Positions 52,540-62,184 are shown, counted from the first letter of the stretch. The stretch: 64,000 nt of DNA from Alphaproteobacteria bacterium (GCA_016722515.1 JADKJE010000001.1:744001-808000); one strand, 5' to 3'. Translations and numbers: made by a program. The notes: generated by a model from the letters alone, not told the origin.

Positions 52540-53202
52540 CTACGCAGCTCTTAGTACCTTGTCAAGAATACTGCATATTTCCTGGGTAACCTGATCAAAA
52601 GCACCCATACCGTTAACCTTCGAAAGCAACGCTTTCTTTTGATAATAGTCCCTTAAGGGGGCTGTTTGTTCATGGTAAACTTTCAAACGTGAACGAACGG
52701 TTGTTTCATTATCGTCTTCACGTCTGATAAAATCCCCGCTTTGGCAACGGTCACATTGGCCCGCCACAACAGGGTTCTTATAAAAATCATTATAACCTTC
52801 TCCGCAGGATTTACAGGTAAATCGACCTGAAATCCGCTTAACCAGCTGGTCTTCATCCACACTAAATTCGATCACCTGATCAATGCGTTGCTGTTGAGAA
52901 GCAAGTAACGTCTCCAACGCTTCAGCTTGCTGAATCGTCCGTGGAAACCCGTCTAAAATATAACCTTTATGACAATCCGCCTGACTGATTCGATCTTTAA
53001 TCATGTCAACGATTAAATCATCCGGCACGAGTTTGCCCGCTTTCATAATTTCCTGCGCTTGCTTACCAACTGCCGTTTGCTTCGTCACAGCGTCTCGAAG
53101 CATATCACCTGTAGATAATTTAGGAATACTGTAACGTTTCACTAGATTATCTGCCTGAGTGCCTTTACCAGCTCCTGGAGCGCCAAGAAGGATTATTTTC
53201 AT
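52540..53202 (-). CDS. adk: Adenylate kinase
   Basis: 220 residues; P-loop GAPGAGKGTQ near the N-terminus, DGFPRTIQQAEAL, and a long LID domain with four cysteines (CKSCGEGY and CDRCQSGDF) that form a structural zinc site. Starts within the last codon of secY (four-base overlap), the usual spc-operon ending in alphaproteobacteria. Confidence 0.97.
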   Translation of the reverse strand: MKIILLGAPGAGKGTQADNLVKRYSIPKLSTGDMLRDAVTKQTAVGKQAQEIMKAGKLVPDDLIVDMIKDRISQADCHKGYILDGFPRTIQQAEALETLLASQQQRIDQVIEFSVDEDQLVKRISGRFTCKSCGEGYNDFYKNPVVAGQCDRCQSGDFIRREDDNETTVRSRLKVYHEQTAPLRDYYQKKALLSKVNGMGAFDQVTQEICSILDKVLRAA

Positions 53203-54545
53203 TTAGTCCTCCCACGCAGCTTGGCTTTGCGGATTAATCCCTCATATTGGTGAGAGAATAAGTGCGTTTGGATTTGACCCATCGTATCCATAACCACATT
53301 CACCACAATCAGCAAGCTGGTACCGCCAAGATAAAACGGCACAGAGTATTTTGAAATCAGTAACTCAGGAAAAATACAGATAATAGACAAGTAGATAGCC
53401 CCGAGTGTAGTCAAGCGAGTCAAGACAAAATCAAGATATTCAGCCGTATGCTTACCTGGTCTGCGCCCTGGAATAAAGCCACCATATTTTTTGAGATTAT
53501 CCGCCGTTTCATCAGGGTTAAAGACAACCGCTGTATAGAAGAATGAGAAGAACACGATCAACGCTACATACATTAGCATATAGAGCGGTTTACCATGGGA
53601 AAGGTAAAGGATAACCGTGTCTAGGAATGAACTTTCAGTGCTGTTCCCACGAAAACTTGCCAACGTTACTGGAAAGAGCAATAACGAGCTTGCAAAAATA
53701 GGTGGTATAACACCAGCTGTGTTCAGCTTCAGCGGAAGATGCGAGGAATCGCCACCAAAAATTTTATTGCCCATTTGCCTTTTGGGATACTGTACCACAA
53801 TCCGACGCTGCGCCCGTTCCATAAAGACAATAAACATGATTAAGGAGACAGCTAGTACCATCAAGCCCAACACAAAAAATGTTGAAAGAGCACCCGTGCG
53901 TCCCATCTCAAACGTGCTTCCCAACGCTGTTGGCAAGCCGGCGACAACACCTGAAAAAATAATAAGGGATGTACCATTACCAATACCACGCTGGGTGATT
54001 TGTTCGCCTAACCACATAAGGAACATCGTCCCACCAACCAAGGTAACCACGGTTGTGCACATAAAGAAGGTACCGGGGTCAATCACAGGTGACACGCCGT
54101 TAATAGACATATTCTCAAGTGCTTTAGCAATACCAAAGGCCTGGAAAGAGGCAAAAAGTACCGTGCAGTACCGTGTATATTGGTTGATTTTCCGGCGTCC
54201 GCTTTCACCCTCTTTCTTTAACGCTTCAAGCGATTTAGAAATCGAGGTCATGAGCTGAATAATGATCGATGCCGTAATATAAGGCATGATACTGAGTGTG
54301 AAGATCGTCATACGACCGAGAGCACCACCAGAAAACATATTAAAAATGGCAAGCATTCCACCCGCGTTTTTATTCATGACCTGTTCAAGCACCAAAGCAT
54401 CAACACCAGGGATTGGTATATAGGTGCCTATTCTATAAATAATAAGCGCACCCAGAATAAACCAAAGGCGTTTTTTTAACTCCGTCGCCTTAGACAAGAC
54501 TCCAAGATTAACGGTAGCGGCTAATTTGTCCGATGCTGAGCGCAT
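53199..54545 (-). CDS. secY: Protein translocase subunit SecY
   Basis: 448 residues with ten transmembrane segments; the plug/lateral gate region (GIYIPIPG-type, here GTYIPIPGVDAL), GGALGRMTIFTLSIMPYITA and the cytosolic KKYGGFIPGRRPGKHTAEYL are diagnostic. Core of the Sec channel with SecE and SecG. Confidence 0.97.
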   Translation of the reverse strand: MRSASDKLAATVNLGVLSKATELKKRLWFILGALIIYRIGTYIPIPGVDALVLEQVMNKNAGGMLAIFNMFSGGALGRMTIFTLSIMPYITASIIIQLMTSISKSLEALKKEGESGRRKINQYTRYCTVLFASFQAFGIAKALENMSINGVSPVIDPGTFFMCTTVVTLVGGTMFLMWLGEQITQRGIGNGTSLIIFSGVVAGLPTALGSTFEMGRTGALSTFFVLGLMVLAVSLIMFIVFMERAQRRIVVQYPKRQMGNKIFGGDSSHLPLKLNTAGVIPPIFASSLLLFPVTLASFRGNSTESSFLDTVILYLSHGKPLYMLMYVALIVFFSFFYTAVVFNPDETADNLKKYGGFIPGRRPGKHTAEYLDFVLTRLTTLGAIYLSIICIFPELLISKYSVPFYLGGTSLLIVVNVVMDTMGQIQTHLFSHQYEGLIRKAKLRGRTK

Positions 54546-54560
54546 GGAATACCCCTTTGA

Positions 54561-55100
54561 CTATTCTTCGTCTTTAACAGACTTTTTCTTTTTAGGCTGA
54601 TGTGAATGTTTTTCAGCAATCTTGGCTTTCTTCTCAGCCAGCGATTGATTTAACTGAATCTTACCACCAGCAGCAGAAATTTTATCCTGTGCTTTTTGCG
54701 ATGCGGCATCAACTTCAATCGTGATTGCTTTGGTAAGCTCACCAGAAGAAAGCACCTTAACCAATTTAGCTGCAGAACGAACCAAACCGACTTCCTTCAG
54801 CGTTTGCACATTGATCGCGTTAGCCTTCAGCGTTCCAGCTTCAATAGCGGCTTGCAATTGGTCAAGATTAATAACCGCAAATTCCTGACGATGAATATTC
54901 GTAAAACCACGCTTAGGCAAGCGACGGTAAAGTGGCATTTGTCCACCTTCGAATCCATTCAAGCGTACACCAGTACGTGATTTCTGACCTTTATAACCAC
55001 GGCCACAGGTTTTACCTTTTCCAGAACCGTACCCACGTCCGACTCGCATGAGCGAGTGGGTTGCTCCTGGATTATCTCTTAATGTATTTAACTGAACCAT
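54561..55100 (-). CDS. rplO: 50S ribosomal protein L15 with basic C-terminal extension
   Basis: 179 residues. L15 signature GRGYGSGKGKTCGRGYKGQKS at the N-terminus. After the normal end near residue 150 there is a Lys/His-rich tail (EKHSHQPKKKKSVKDEE), longer than in most bacteria. Sixteen bases before secY. Confidence 0.96.
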   Translation of the reverse strand: MVQLNTLRDNPGATHSLMRVGRGYGSGKGKTCGRGYKGQKSRTGVRLNGFEGGQMPLYRRLPKRGFTNIHRQEFAVINLDQLQAAIEAGTLKANAINVQTLKEVGLVRSAAKLVKVLSSGELTKAITIEVDAASQKAQDKISAAGGKIQLNQSLAEKKAKIAEKHSHQPKKKKSVKDEE

Positions 55101-55132
55101 AAATTACCTCACGTACCTTGGAAAGCTTATTT

Positions 55133-55315
55133 CTAAGCTTGCTCTACTTTAACCAGATGCAACACTTTGCGAATCATACCTTGAACTGAAGGAGTATCCT
55201 CTAATTCCGATACAGAACCAATTTTCTTAAGACCTAGCCCTAACAGCGTAGCCTTCTGTGCTTTTAATGATTTACATTTACTGGAAACCATCGTTATTCT
55301 AACTTTCTTTGTCAT
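55133..55315 (-). CDS. rpmD: 50S ribosomal protein L30
   Basis: 60 residues, normal length. KVRITMVSSKCKSLKAQKAT and LGLKKIGSVSELEDTPSVQG match the L30 fold. Between rpsE and rplO. Confidence 0.94.
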   Translation of the reverse strand: MTKKVRITMVSSKCKSLKAQKATLLGLGLKKIGSVSELEDTPSVQGMIRKVLHLVKVEQA

Positions 55316-55332
55316 ACAATCCTCTTATCAGC

Positions 55333-55887
55333 CTATTCTGCGGTTTCTTTATTTTCTTTCGCAGAGTTTTTAATCTCGCCTGTACGCTTGCCACGTCGGT
55401 TAGCTACGTTACGAGGAGACGTGGTATTTTGAAGTGCATCAAACGTGGCTTTAACCAAATTATGTGGATTGGTAGAACCAATCGATTTAGATACCACATC
55501 ATGCATACCAACAACTTCCAAAACGGCACGTGTTGCACCGCCAGCAATGATACCAGTTCCTGAAGGAGCGGTACGAACCACAACAGTCGACGTACCATAT
55601 TTACCGAATGAATCATGGTGGAGAGTCCGACCTTCTTTCATAGGGATATGGATCATGGCACGTTTAGCTGCTTGCACTGCCTTTTTGCGGGCATCACCAA
55701 CTTCACTCGCTTTACCAAGGCCCCAACCAACTCGACCTTTACCATTACCAATAACTACCAGCACGGCAAAGCTGAAACGACGTCCGCCTTTCACTACTTT
55801 AGCTACGCGCTTTACGAGAACGACCTTCTCAATTAAATCGCTATCTTGGTTGTGATCCGTGTTAACATTCGCATTTGACATAGTCAT
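55333..55887 (-). CDS. rpsE: 30S ribosomal protein S5
   Basis: 184 residues; the double-stranded-RNA-binding-like N-terminal domain (EKVVLVKRVAKVVKGGRRF) and the GTGIIAGGATRAVLEVVG block are typical. Confidence 0.97.
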   Translation of the reverse strand: MTMSNANVNTDHNQDSDLIEKVVLVKRVAKVVKGGRRFSFAVLVVIGNGKGRVGWGLGKASEVGDARKKAVQAAKRAMIHIPMKEGRTLHHDSFGKYGTSTVVVRTAPSGTGIIAGGATRAVLEVVGMHDVVSKSIGSTNPHNLVKATFDALQNTTSPRNVANRRGKRTGEIKNSAKENKETAE

Positions 55888-55894
55888 ACCTTAA

Positions 55895-56260
55895 TTAGAA
55901 ATCAAGACCCGCTTCACGGGCACCTTCAGCAACTGCTTTTACGCGACCATGGTAAGGATATCCCCCACGATCAAAAACAACTTGTACTATACCCAGCAAA
56001 ACAGTTCTTTCAGCGACAAGCTTACCAATCTGTTTTGCGGCTTCAACATTAGCTCCTGTTTTCAACTTTGAACGAATTTCTTTTTCCAAGGTTGAAGCAC
56101 AGGCCAAAATATCTCCAGTAACATTGCAGACGAGCTGGGCATAAATATGCTGGCCAGAGCGAAACACTGCAAGACGAGGACGATTGCTTTTTTTCTTAAT
56201 GCTATTATTATTTCTTTCTTTACGTTTCAGTAAATGGGCTTTCTTTTTGGCGGACATCAT
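55895..56260 (-). CDS. rplR: 50S ribosomal protein L18
   Basis: 121 residues; RPRLAVFRSGQHIYAQLV and the C-terminal FDRGGYPYHGRVKAVAEGAR are diagnostic. Binds 5S rRNA with L5 and L25. Confidence 0.97.
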   Translation of the reverse strand: MMSAKKKAHLLKRKERNNNSIKKKSNRPRLAVFRSGQHIYAQLVCNVTGDILACASTLEKEIRSKLKTGANVEAAKQIGKLVAERTVLLGIVQVVFDRGGYPYHGRVKAVAEGAREAGLDF

Positions 56261-56277
56261 AACAACCTTCCTATAAC

Positions 56278-56823
56278 CTATTTCTTCTTGCCTTCTTTAG
56301 AACGACGATACTCAACAACAGGCGCAATACGATAAAGGCCTTTTCCTTTGTATGGATCGCGGCGACGAAGACGAATGATTTCACCGACAATCTGTCCAAC
56401 TTTTTGCTTATCGATTCCTTTAATAACCAAAACAGTCGGCTTTTCAATGACGAAGGTAATCCCTTCTGGTAATTCAAAAACGATATCATGGCTGTAACCC
56501 AACGAAAAACGAAGTTCCTTAGGGGATTCTTGAGCAACTTTAAAACCCACTCCAATGATTTCGATGGTTTGAGAGTAACCTTTAACAACTCCCTCAACCA
56601 TATTATCAATGATACGTTTAGCCATGCCCCATTTTGCGCGATCCTTAGGATTATCTGACAATGGAGTCATAGTCAATTTTTCTTTGGTCAAGTCATTATT
56701 CACAAAACGAATGACGTCGGACTCAAGAGAACCAAGAGGTCCTTTTACCAACACATTTCCTTCTTGGATAGTAACCTGAACATTAGCAGGAATTGAAACT
56801 GGATGTTTACCTACGCGAGACAT
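56278..56823 (-). CDS. rplF: 50S ribosomal protein L6
   Basis: 181 residues; MSRVGKHPVSIPANVQVTI at the start, and the C-terminal RRRDPYKGKGLYRI-like signature (RRRDPYKGKG) are typical of L6. Confidence 0.97.
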   Translation of the reverse strand: MSRVGKHPVSIPANVQVTIQEGNVLVKGPLGSLESDVIRFVNNDLTKEKLTMTPLSDNPKDRAKWGMAKRIIDNMVEGVVKGYSQTIEIIGVGFKVAQESPKELRFSLGYSHDIVFELPEGITFVIEKPTVLVIKGIDKQKVGQIVGEIIRLRRRDPYKGKGLYRIAPVVEYRRSKEGKKK

Positions 56824-56832
56824 GGATCATTC

Positions 56833-57240
56833 CTAAAATACGTTACATAACAATTCACCACCAACGTTCTGGCGTCTGGCTTCAATATCAGACATAACAC
56901 CCTTATTGGTAGATAAAACCGAAATTCCAAGACCATTATACACACGGGACTTAAGCAACTCTGCCACCGATATATACATACGTCGACCAGGTTTAGATAT
57001 ACGCTTAAGCATCGTGATTGCTCCTTTACCAGCATGGTAACGAAGAACAACAGTCAACTTAGTATAAGCTTTGCCCTCTTGACTTTCTTCCTGATAATCT
57101 TGGATATACCCCTCGATTTTCAGCACTTCAAGAACAGCACGATTTAATTTAGAATTTAAACACTCGACTTTCGCCAGGTGTGCAGATTGACCATTACGAA
57201 TTCTGGTTAACATATCTGCTAAGGTATCATTCATTGCCAT
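56833..57240 (-). CDS. rpsH: 30S ribosomal protein S8
   Basis: 135 residues; NDTLADMLTRIRNGQSAH at the N-terminus and VLSTNKGVMSDIEARRQNVG near the end. Functions as a translational repressor of the spc operon in E. coli; whether that applies here is not visible. Confidence 0.97.
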   Translation of the reverse strand: MAMNDTLADMLTRIRNGQSAHLAKVECLNSKLNRAVLEVLKIEGYIQDYQEESQEGKAYTKLTVVLRYHAGKGAITMLKRISKPGRRMYISVAELLKSRVYNGLGISVLSTNKGVMSDIEARRQNVGGELLCNVF

Positions 57241-57249
57241 GTTAGACTC

Positions 57250-57561
57250 CTACCAACTTGCTTTTATTACACCAGGTAACTGACCATATGCAGCCAAATC
57301 ACGCAGTTTAATACGCGACATATTAAACTTACGGAAATATCCCTTTTTACGACCTGTCAAACGGCAACGGCGAGCATAACGAACGCGCGAACCATCCCTA
57401 GACAAACCGGCCAATTCCATAGATAACTGAAATTTCTCAGCTATGGTGACATTCCCTGTTTTGTCATAAATACGTGCTTTAATATCTGCCCGGCGACTTG
57501 CCTGGCCTTTTACTTTTCTTGCACGTTTGTCGTTACGACGGACAACTGATTTTTTAGCCAT
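57250..57561 (-). CDS. rpsN: 30S ribosomal protein S14 (zinc-independent type)
   Basis: 103 residues; AKKSVVRRNDKRARKV and RCRLTGRKKGYFRKF identify the long, cysteine-poor S14 form. Confidence 0.96.
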   Translation of the reverse strand: MAKKSVVRRNDKRARKVKGQASRRADIKARIYDKTGNVTIAEKFQLSMELAGLSRDGSRVRYARRCRLTGRKKGYFRKFNMSRIKLRDLAAYGQLPGVIKASW

Positions 57562-57574
57562 AATCTACCTCAAA

Positions 57575-58120
57575 TTAAACAAGCGGCAAGCACATAGCTT
57601 TCAACAAAGCCTCTGCTTCCTCATTAGTCTTTGCCGATGTGGTAATCACGATATCCATACCACGAACCCGATCAATTTTATCATAATCAATCTCTGGGAA
57701 AACGATCTGTTCTTTAATACCCAGTGAATAATTGCCACGACCATCAAACGATTTTTTTGACAAACCACGAAAGTCACGAACCCGTGGAAGAGCTATAAAT
57801 ACTAGCCTTTCCAGAAAATCATACATACGCTCTTTACGGAGAGTGACTTTACAGCCAATTTCCATACCTTCACGAAGTTTGAACGCAGCAATCGATTTAC
57901 GCGATTTTGTTTTAACAGGTTTTTGACCAGCAATCAATGTCAATTGATCATAAGCATGATTAATTGTTTTGCTATCAGCAACCGCCTGACTACCAACACC
58001 CATATTTAAGTGGACTGATAATAGCTTTGGTATCTGGTGGACATTGGTATAGCCGAATTGTTTCTTCAACTCCGGAACAACTACCTTATTATAATGATCT
58101 TGCAAATTAAACATGGTCAA
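57575..58120 (-). CDS. rplE: 50S ribosomal protein L5
   Basis: 181 residues; VHLNMGVGSQAVADSK-like N-terminal block, PVKTKSRKSIAAFKLREG and FPEIDYDKIDRVRGMDIVI are diagnostic. Contacts 5S rRNA and the P-site tRNA. Confidence 0.97.
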   Translation of the reverse strand: MTMFNLQDHYNKVVVPELKKQFGYTNVHQIPKLLSVHLNMGVGSQAVADSKTINHAYDQLTLIAGQKPVKTKSRKSIAAFKLREGMEIGCKVTLRKERMYDFLERLVFIALPRVRDFRGLSKKSFDGRGNYSLGIKEQIVFPEIDYDKIDRVRGMDIVITTSAKTNEEAEALLKAMCLPLV

Positions 58121-58126
58121 TCACCC

Positions 58127-58438
58127 TTAGTTTAGAACTTCATTGGTTGTTTTCGCGAAGCGGACGTTCTTTTCACCTTCTTTGCGACGGCCTACACGTG
58201 TAGGCTTGCCTTCCGAATCTACCAACATCACATTAGAGATGTGTATAGGTTGCTCTTTCTTAATCAGACCTGCAGGTTTCATACCCATTGGCTTTTGATG
58301 GCGAGTAGCCACTGCAACACCAGAAACAAGTACTTTAGAATCCTCAGGGAAAACTTTAAGCACTACACCTGTTTTACCTTTGTCAGATCCCGAAATGACA
58401 ATTACCTTGTCACCCTTTTTAATACGAAGCTTGGTCAT
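58127..58438 (-). CDS. rplX: 50S ribosomal protein L24
   Basis: 103 residues; KOW motif KKGDKVIVISGSDKGKTG at the N-terminus. One base separates it from rplN. Confidence 0.97.
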   Translation of the reverse strand: MTKLRIKKGDKVIVISGSDKGKTGVVLKVFPEDSKVLVSGVAVATRHQKPMGMKPAGLIKKEQPIHISNVMLVDSEGKPTRVGRRKEGEKNVRFAKTTNEVLN

Positions 58439-58439
58439 G

Positions 58440-58808
58440 TTACAGTACCTCCGGCGCTAACGAAATAATTTTCATAAATTTTCTGGCACGAAGTTCACGG
58501 GCAACTGGGCCAAATATACGAGTAGCAAGAGGTTCCCCCTGCTTATTGATCAACACAGCCGCGTTATTATCAAAACGAATAACGGAACCATCTTGACGAC
58601 GTATATCCTTTCTGGTGCGTACTATAACAGCACGATGAACTTCACCTTTTTTAATTTTCGCGTGAGGATTTGCTTTCTTCACGGATACTACGATAACATC
58701 ACCAATGCTTGCGGTTTTACGTTTGGAACCACCAAGCACCTTAACGCACATTACTTCCTGTGCACCTGAGTTATCTGCTACAACTAATCTTGTCTGCATC
58801 TGGATCAT
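58440..58808 (-). CDS. rplN: 50S ribosomal protein L14
   Basis: 122 residues; MIQMQTRLVVADNSGAQEV and VRTRKDIRRQDGSVIRFDNN are standard for L14. Confidence 0.98.
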   Translation of the reverse strand: MIQMQTRLVVADNSGAQEVMCVKVLGGSKRKTASIGDVIVVSVKKANPHAKIKKGEVHRAVIVRTRKDIRRQDGSVIRFDNNAAVLINKQGEPLATRIFGPVARELRARKFMKIISLAPEVL

Positions 58809-58839
58809 AAGACAATCCTTCTCGCTCTTCTAAAAATTA

Positions 58840-59067
58840 TTATGATTCAAGAACCACCCAACGTTTTCTTTTTGATATAGGACGCGATTCCTCAATCCTC
58901 ACGTCTTCACCAAGCTTACAACGATTTGTTTCATCATGCGCTGCGTATTTTTTAGAACGCTGCACGAATTTTTTATAAATAGGGTGCATATAACGGCTCA
59001 CAACTAAAACGGTAATCGTTTTGGGTGTGACGCTAACAACAGTACCTTTTAATACGCGTTTAGGCAT
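58840..59067 (-). CDS. rpsQ: 30S ribosomal protein S17
   Basis: 75 residues; PKRVLKGTVVSVTPKTITV and EDVRIEESRPISKRKRWVV are diagnostic. Its start overlaps the end of rpmC by eight bases. Confidence 0.97.
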   Translation of the reverse strand: MPKRVLKGTVVSVTPKTITVLVVSRYMHPIYKKFVQRSKKYAAHDETNRCKLGEDVRIEESRPISKRKRWVVLES

Positions 59068-59272
59068 GGTTACCTCCTGCCGCTTTTATTTGCTTTTCTC
59101 TAATGATTGTCAAGATACGAGCTATAGTACGACGCACCTCTTTAATTCTCGATACTTTAGCCAATTCATGAGTTGCTTTTTGAAAACGCAAATTCATAGA
59201 TTCACGCTTTAGGTCTTCTATTTGACCTTGCAACTCTTCAACCGACTTTGTGCGAATTTCATCTATTTTCAT
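59060..59272 (-). CDS. rpmC: 50S ribosomal protein L29
   Basis: 70 residues, two long helices; KSVEELQGQIEDLKRESMNL and SRIKEVRRTIARILTI are typical. Confidence 0.96.
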   Translation of the reverse strand: MKIDEIRTKSVEELQGQIEDLKRESMNLRFQKATHELAKVSRIKEVRRTIARILTIIREKQIKAAGGNHA

Positions 59273-59289
59273 ACCACACTCACTCTGTT

Positions 59290-59709
59290 TTAAACATTTT
59301 CACCAACACGTTTAACGAACTTGGTTGCAATCGGCAATTTTGCCGCTGCCTTCGCAAACGCGCTACGTGCTACATCTTCAGGGATACCTGCAAGCTCGAA
59401 AAGCACTCTACCTGGCTTCACTTTGCACACATAATATTCTGGTGTACCCTTACCACTTCCCATCCTTACTTCCGCAGGTTTGGTACTAACAGGAACATCT
59501 GGAAAAATACGGATCCAAAGTACACCAACCCTTTTCATTTCACGGGTGATCGTTCTTCGAGCCGCCTCAATCTGACGTGCTGTTATTCTTTCTGGTTCAA
59601 GTGCTTTCAATCCAAAATCACCAAAGTCAATGGCCGTGCCACCTTTAGCGTTTCCATGAATCTTGCCTTTAAACTGCTTTCTATATTTTGACTTCTTTGG
59701 ACCGTTCAT
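59290..59709 (-). CDS. rplP: 50S ribosomal protein L16
   Basis: 139 residues; KYRKQFKGKIHGNAKGGT, RTITREMKRVGVLWIRIFPD and RMGSGKGTPEYYVCKVKPGR are diagnostic. Confidence 0.98.
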   Translation of the reverse strand: MNGPKKSKYRKQFKGKIHGNAKGGTAIDFGDFGLKALEPERITARQIEAARRTITREMKRVGVLWIRIFPDVPVSTKPAEVRMGSGKGTPEYYVCKVKPGRVLFELAGIPEDVARSAFAKAAAKLPIATKFVKRVGENV

Positions 59710-59717
59710 GTTAAGAC

Positions 59718-60383
59718 CTACTGATTAGCTTCTTTAGGTTGTTCTTCTTCTTTGCTCAACACTTCTTTATGGAACACCCAGACTTTTACACCAATCAAAC
59801 CATAGGTGGTAAGCGCCTCAGCAGTACCATAATCAATGTCTGCACGAAGTGTATGCAAAGGAACACGTCCTTCACGATACCACTCCATACGAGCAATTTC
59901 TGATCCAGCCAAACGGCCAGAGCAATTTATCCTGATTCCTAGAGCACCTTGGCGCATAGCGCTTTGAACTGCTCTTTTCATCGCTTTACGGAAAGCAATT
60001 CGTTTCTCCAGCTGACGTGCGATACTCTCAGCAATCAAGGTTGGATCAACTTCAGGCTTACGAATTTCAACGATATTCAGAACCACCTCAGCATCTGTCA
60101 GCTCTTTAAGCTTAGCTTTGAGTTTCTCAATATCTGTTCCTTTACGACCAATCACTACTCCCGGACGAGCCGTATGGATAGTTACTATAGCTTTCTTTGC
60201 CGGTCTTTCAATAAAAATCTTACTGACACCTGCACCAATATCGGTCAAGTATTTTTTAAGGTACTTACGGATTGCTAAATCATTGTGCAGTAAGTCTGCA
60301 TAATCTTGGCCTGCAAACCAGCAAGAATCCCATGTACGAATACCACCTGTACGTAAACCGATTGGATTAACTTTCTGACCCAT
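59718..60383 (-). CDS. rpsC: 30S ribosomal protein S3
   Basis: 221 residues; MGQKVNPIGLRTGGIRTWDS, the KH motif GVVIGRKGTDIEKLK and the C-terminal ARMEWYREGRVPLHTLRADI are typical. Confidence 0.98.
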   Translation of the reverse strand: MGQKVNPIGLRTGGIRTWDSCWFAGQDYADLLHNDLAIRKYLKKYLTDIGAGVSKIFIERPAKKAIVTIHTARPGVVIGRKGTDIEKLKAKLKELTDAEVVLNIVEIRKPEVDPTLIAESIARQLEKRIAFRKAMKRAVQSAMRQGALGIRINCSGRLAGSEIARMEWYREGRVPLHTLRADIDYGTAEALTTYGLIGVKVWVFHKEVLSKEEEQPKEANQ

Positions 60384-60386
60384 GGA

Positions 60387-60764
60387 TTACTCCTCCTGTT
60401 GTTCGCGAACTACGATACGCATATTACTGAATGGCTTCACAACCCTGGCAGCGCGACCGCGAGCCCTTGCTGTGAAACGCTTCATAACAATGCCTTTCCC
60501 AACAACCACCTCGGATACTACGAGACGGTCAATATCTAAATTATGGTTGTTTTCAGCGTTAGCAACGGCTGACAACAATAACTTACGTACGTCTTTAGCA
60601 ATCGCTTTATGCGAGAACTGAAGCTGAACGATAGCCTTAGCAACAGGCATACCGCAAATAAGACGACCAACTAAATTGAGTTTACGAGGAGATACACGCA
60701 ACGATCTTGCATAGGCCATAGCCTCAGTCGGTGCTTGTCTCCTTTGTGTTGCTGGTTTAGACAT
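60387..60764 (-). CDS. rplV: 50S ribosomal protein L22
   Basis: 125 residues; YARSLRVSPRKLNLVGRLI and the tunnel hairpin region FTARARGRAARVVKPFSNMR are diagnostic. Confidence 0.97.
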   Translation of the reverse strand: MSKPATQRRQAPTEAMAYARSLRVSPRKLNLVGRLICGMPVAKAIVQLQFSHKAIAKDVRKLLLSAVANAENNHNLDIDRLVVSEVVVGKGIVMKRFTARARGRAARVVKPFSNMRIVVREQQEE

Positions 60765-60766
60765 AA

Positions 60767-61036
60767 TTACGCCCTTTTCACTTTTTTATCTGCACTGTGC
60801 CCATGGAACGTACGTGTAGGAGCAAATTCACCGAATTTAAATCCAACCATATTTTCATTCACATAAACAGGCACATATTTTTTGCCGTTATACACACCAA
60901 ACGTACATCCAACGAAATCCGGAAGAATGACAGAACGACGCGACCGAATATTGATCACACCTTTTTGACCAATTTTCTTAACTTTTTTGATGACATAACC
61001 GTCAACAAAAGGACCTTTCCAGACTGATCTAGTCAT
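60767..61036 (-). CDS. rpsS: 30S ribosomal protein S19
   Basis: 89 residues; TRSVWKGPFVDGYVIKK, SRRSVILPDFVGCTFGVYNG and GEFAPTRTFHGHSADKK are diagnostic. Confidence 0.98.
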   Translation of the reverse strand: MTRSVWKGPFVDGYVIKKVKKIGQKGVINIRSRRSVILPDFVGCTFGVYNGKKYVPVYVNENMVGFKFGEFAPTRTFHGHSADKKVKRA

Positions 61037-61050
61037 GACTACCTCTTTCC

Positions 61051-61887
61051 TTATTTCTCATAACGACGACGAACGATATGCTTATTCGACACTTTCTTGC
61101 GAGAACGTGTACGCTTACCTTTTGTCGGCTTACCTTTTGGTGACACCGGATGGCGACCACCTGACGTTTTACCTTCACCACCACCGTGCGGGTGATCAAC
61201 AGGGTTCATGGCAACACCACGAACGTGCGGACGACGACCCAACCAGCGTTGACGACCAGCTTTACCAATTTGAATGTTCTGCTGATCTGGATTTGATAAT
61301 GCGCCAATCGTTGCCATACATTCAGAATTGATCATACGAACTTCACCTGAGCGAAGACGAAGCAATGCATATCCTGAATCTTTACCAATCAACTGTGCGT
61401 AGCAACCTGCTGCACGTGCAATCTGTCCACCACGACCTGGCTTTAATTCAACATTGTGAACCAACGTACCTACGGGTACATTTTTAAGCGGCATGGCATT
61501 GCCGGGATTAATTTCAACCTTCTGTCCTGAAACAACGGTGTCTCCAGCCTGCAAACGCTGTGGCGCAAGGATATATGATTTCTCACCATCGGTATATTGG
61601 ATAAGAGCGATATAGGAAGTACGGTTTGGATCATATTGAATGTCCAGAACACTGGCTACAACATCAAACTTATTACGTTTAAAATCGATAATACGATAAC
61701 TACGCTTATGTCCACAACCTCTGTTTCTATTGGTAATGTGACCTGCGTTATTTCGACCAGTTCCACGCTTGAAACCAACCGTCAGTGATTTCTCAGGTTT
61801 ATTCTTAGAAATTTCGCTTCTATCTACAAGAACCAGACCACGTTGGCTTGGGGTTGTAGGATTAAAAACCTTTAATGCAGACGCCAT
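61051..61887 (-). CDS. rplB: 50S ribosomal protein L2
   Basis: 278 residues; GRNNAGHITNRNRGCGHKR and MNPVDHPHGGGEGKTSGGRH, with the conserved His of the peptidyl-transferase neighbourhood, are present. Confidence 0.98.
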   Translation of the reverse strand: MASALKVFNPTTPSQRGLVLVDRSEISKNKPEKSLTVGFKRGTGRNNAGHITNRNRGCGHKRSYRIIDFKRNKFDVVASVLDIQYDPNRTSYIALIQYTDGEKSYILAPQRLQAGDTVVSGQKVEINPGNAMPLKNVPVGTLVHNVELKPGRGGQIARAAGCYAQLIGKDSGYALLRLRSGEVRMINSECMATIGALSNPDQQNIQIGKAGRQRWLGRRPHVRGVAMNPVDHPHGGGEGKTSGGRHPVSPKGKPTKGKRTRSRKKVSNKHIVRRRYEK

Positions 61888-61890
61888 ACA

Positions 61891-62184
61891 TTATACTCCT
61901 GCTGTGAAATCAAGGGTTTGACCTTTGGTAAGGGTCACAATGGCTTTTTTATAATCAGAGCGTTTGCCCTTACGACCACGGAATAGTTTAACCTTACCTT
62001 TTACATTCAGGATATTCACTGATTGAACTTCCACTTTGAACAAGGTCTGAATAGCATTCTTTACCCCTGTTTTAGTAGCGTCAGGTGATACCTTAAACGC
62101 AAATTTGTTGAGTTCACTTAATGCTGTCGATTTCTCGGTTATAATAGGTGAACGAATAATATCAAATTGAGGTGCTATAGTCAT
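61891..62184 (-). CDS. rplW: 50S ribosomal protein L23
   Basis: 97 residues; IIRSPIITEKSTALSELN and VKGKVKLFRGRKGKRSDYKK are typical. Its ATG overlaps the stop that ends the restored rplD frame (ATGA), supporting that reconstruction. Confidence 0.97.
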   Translation of the reverse strand: MTIAPQFDIIRSPIITEKSTALSELNKFAFKVSPDATKTGVKNAIQTLFKVEVQSVNILNVKGKVKLFRGRKGKRSDYKKAIVTLTKGQTLDFTAGV

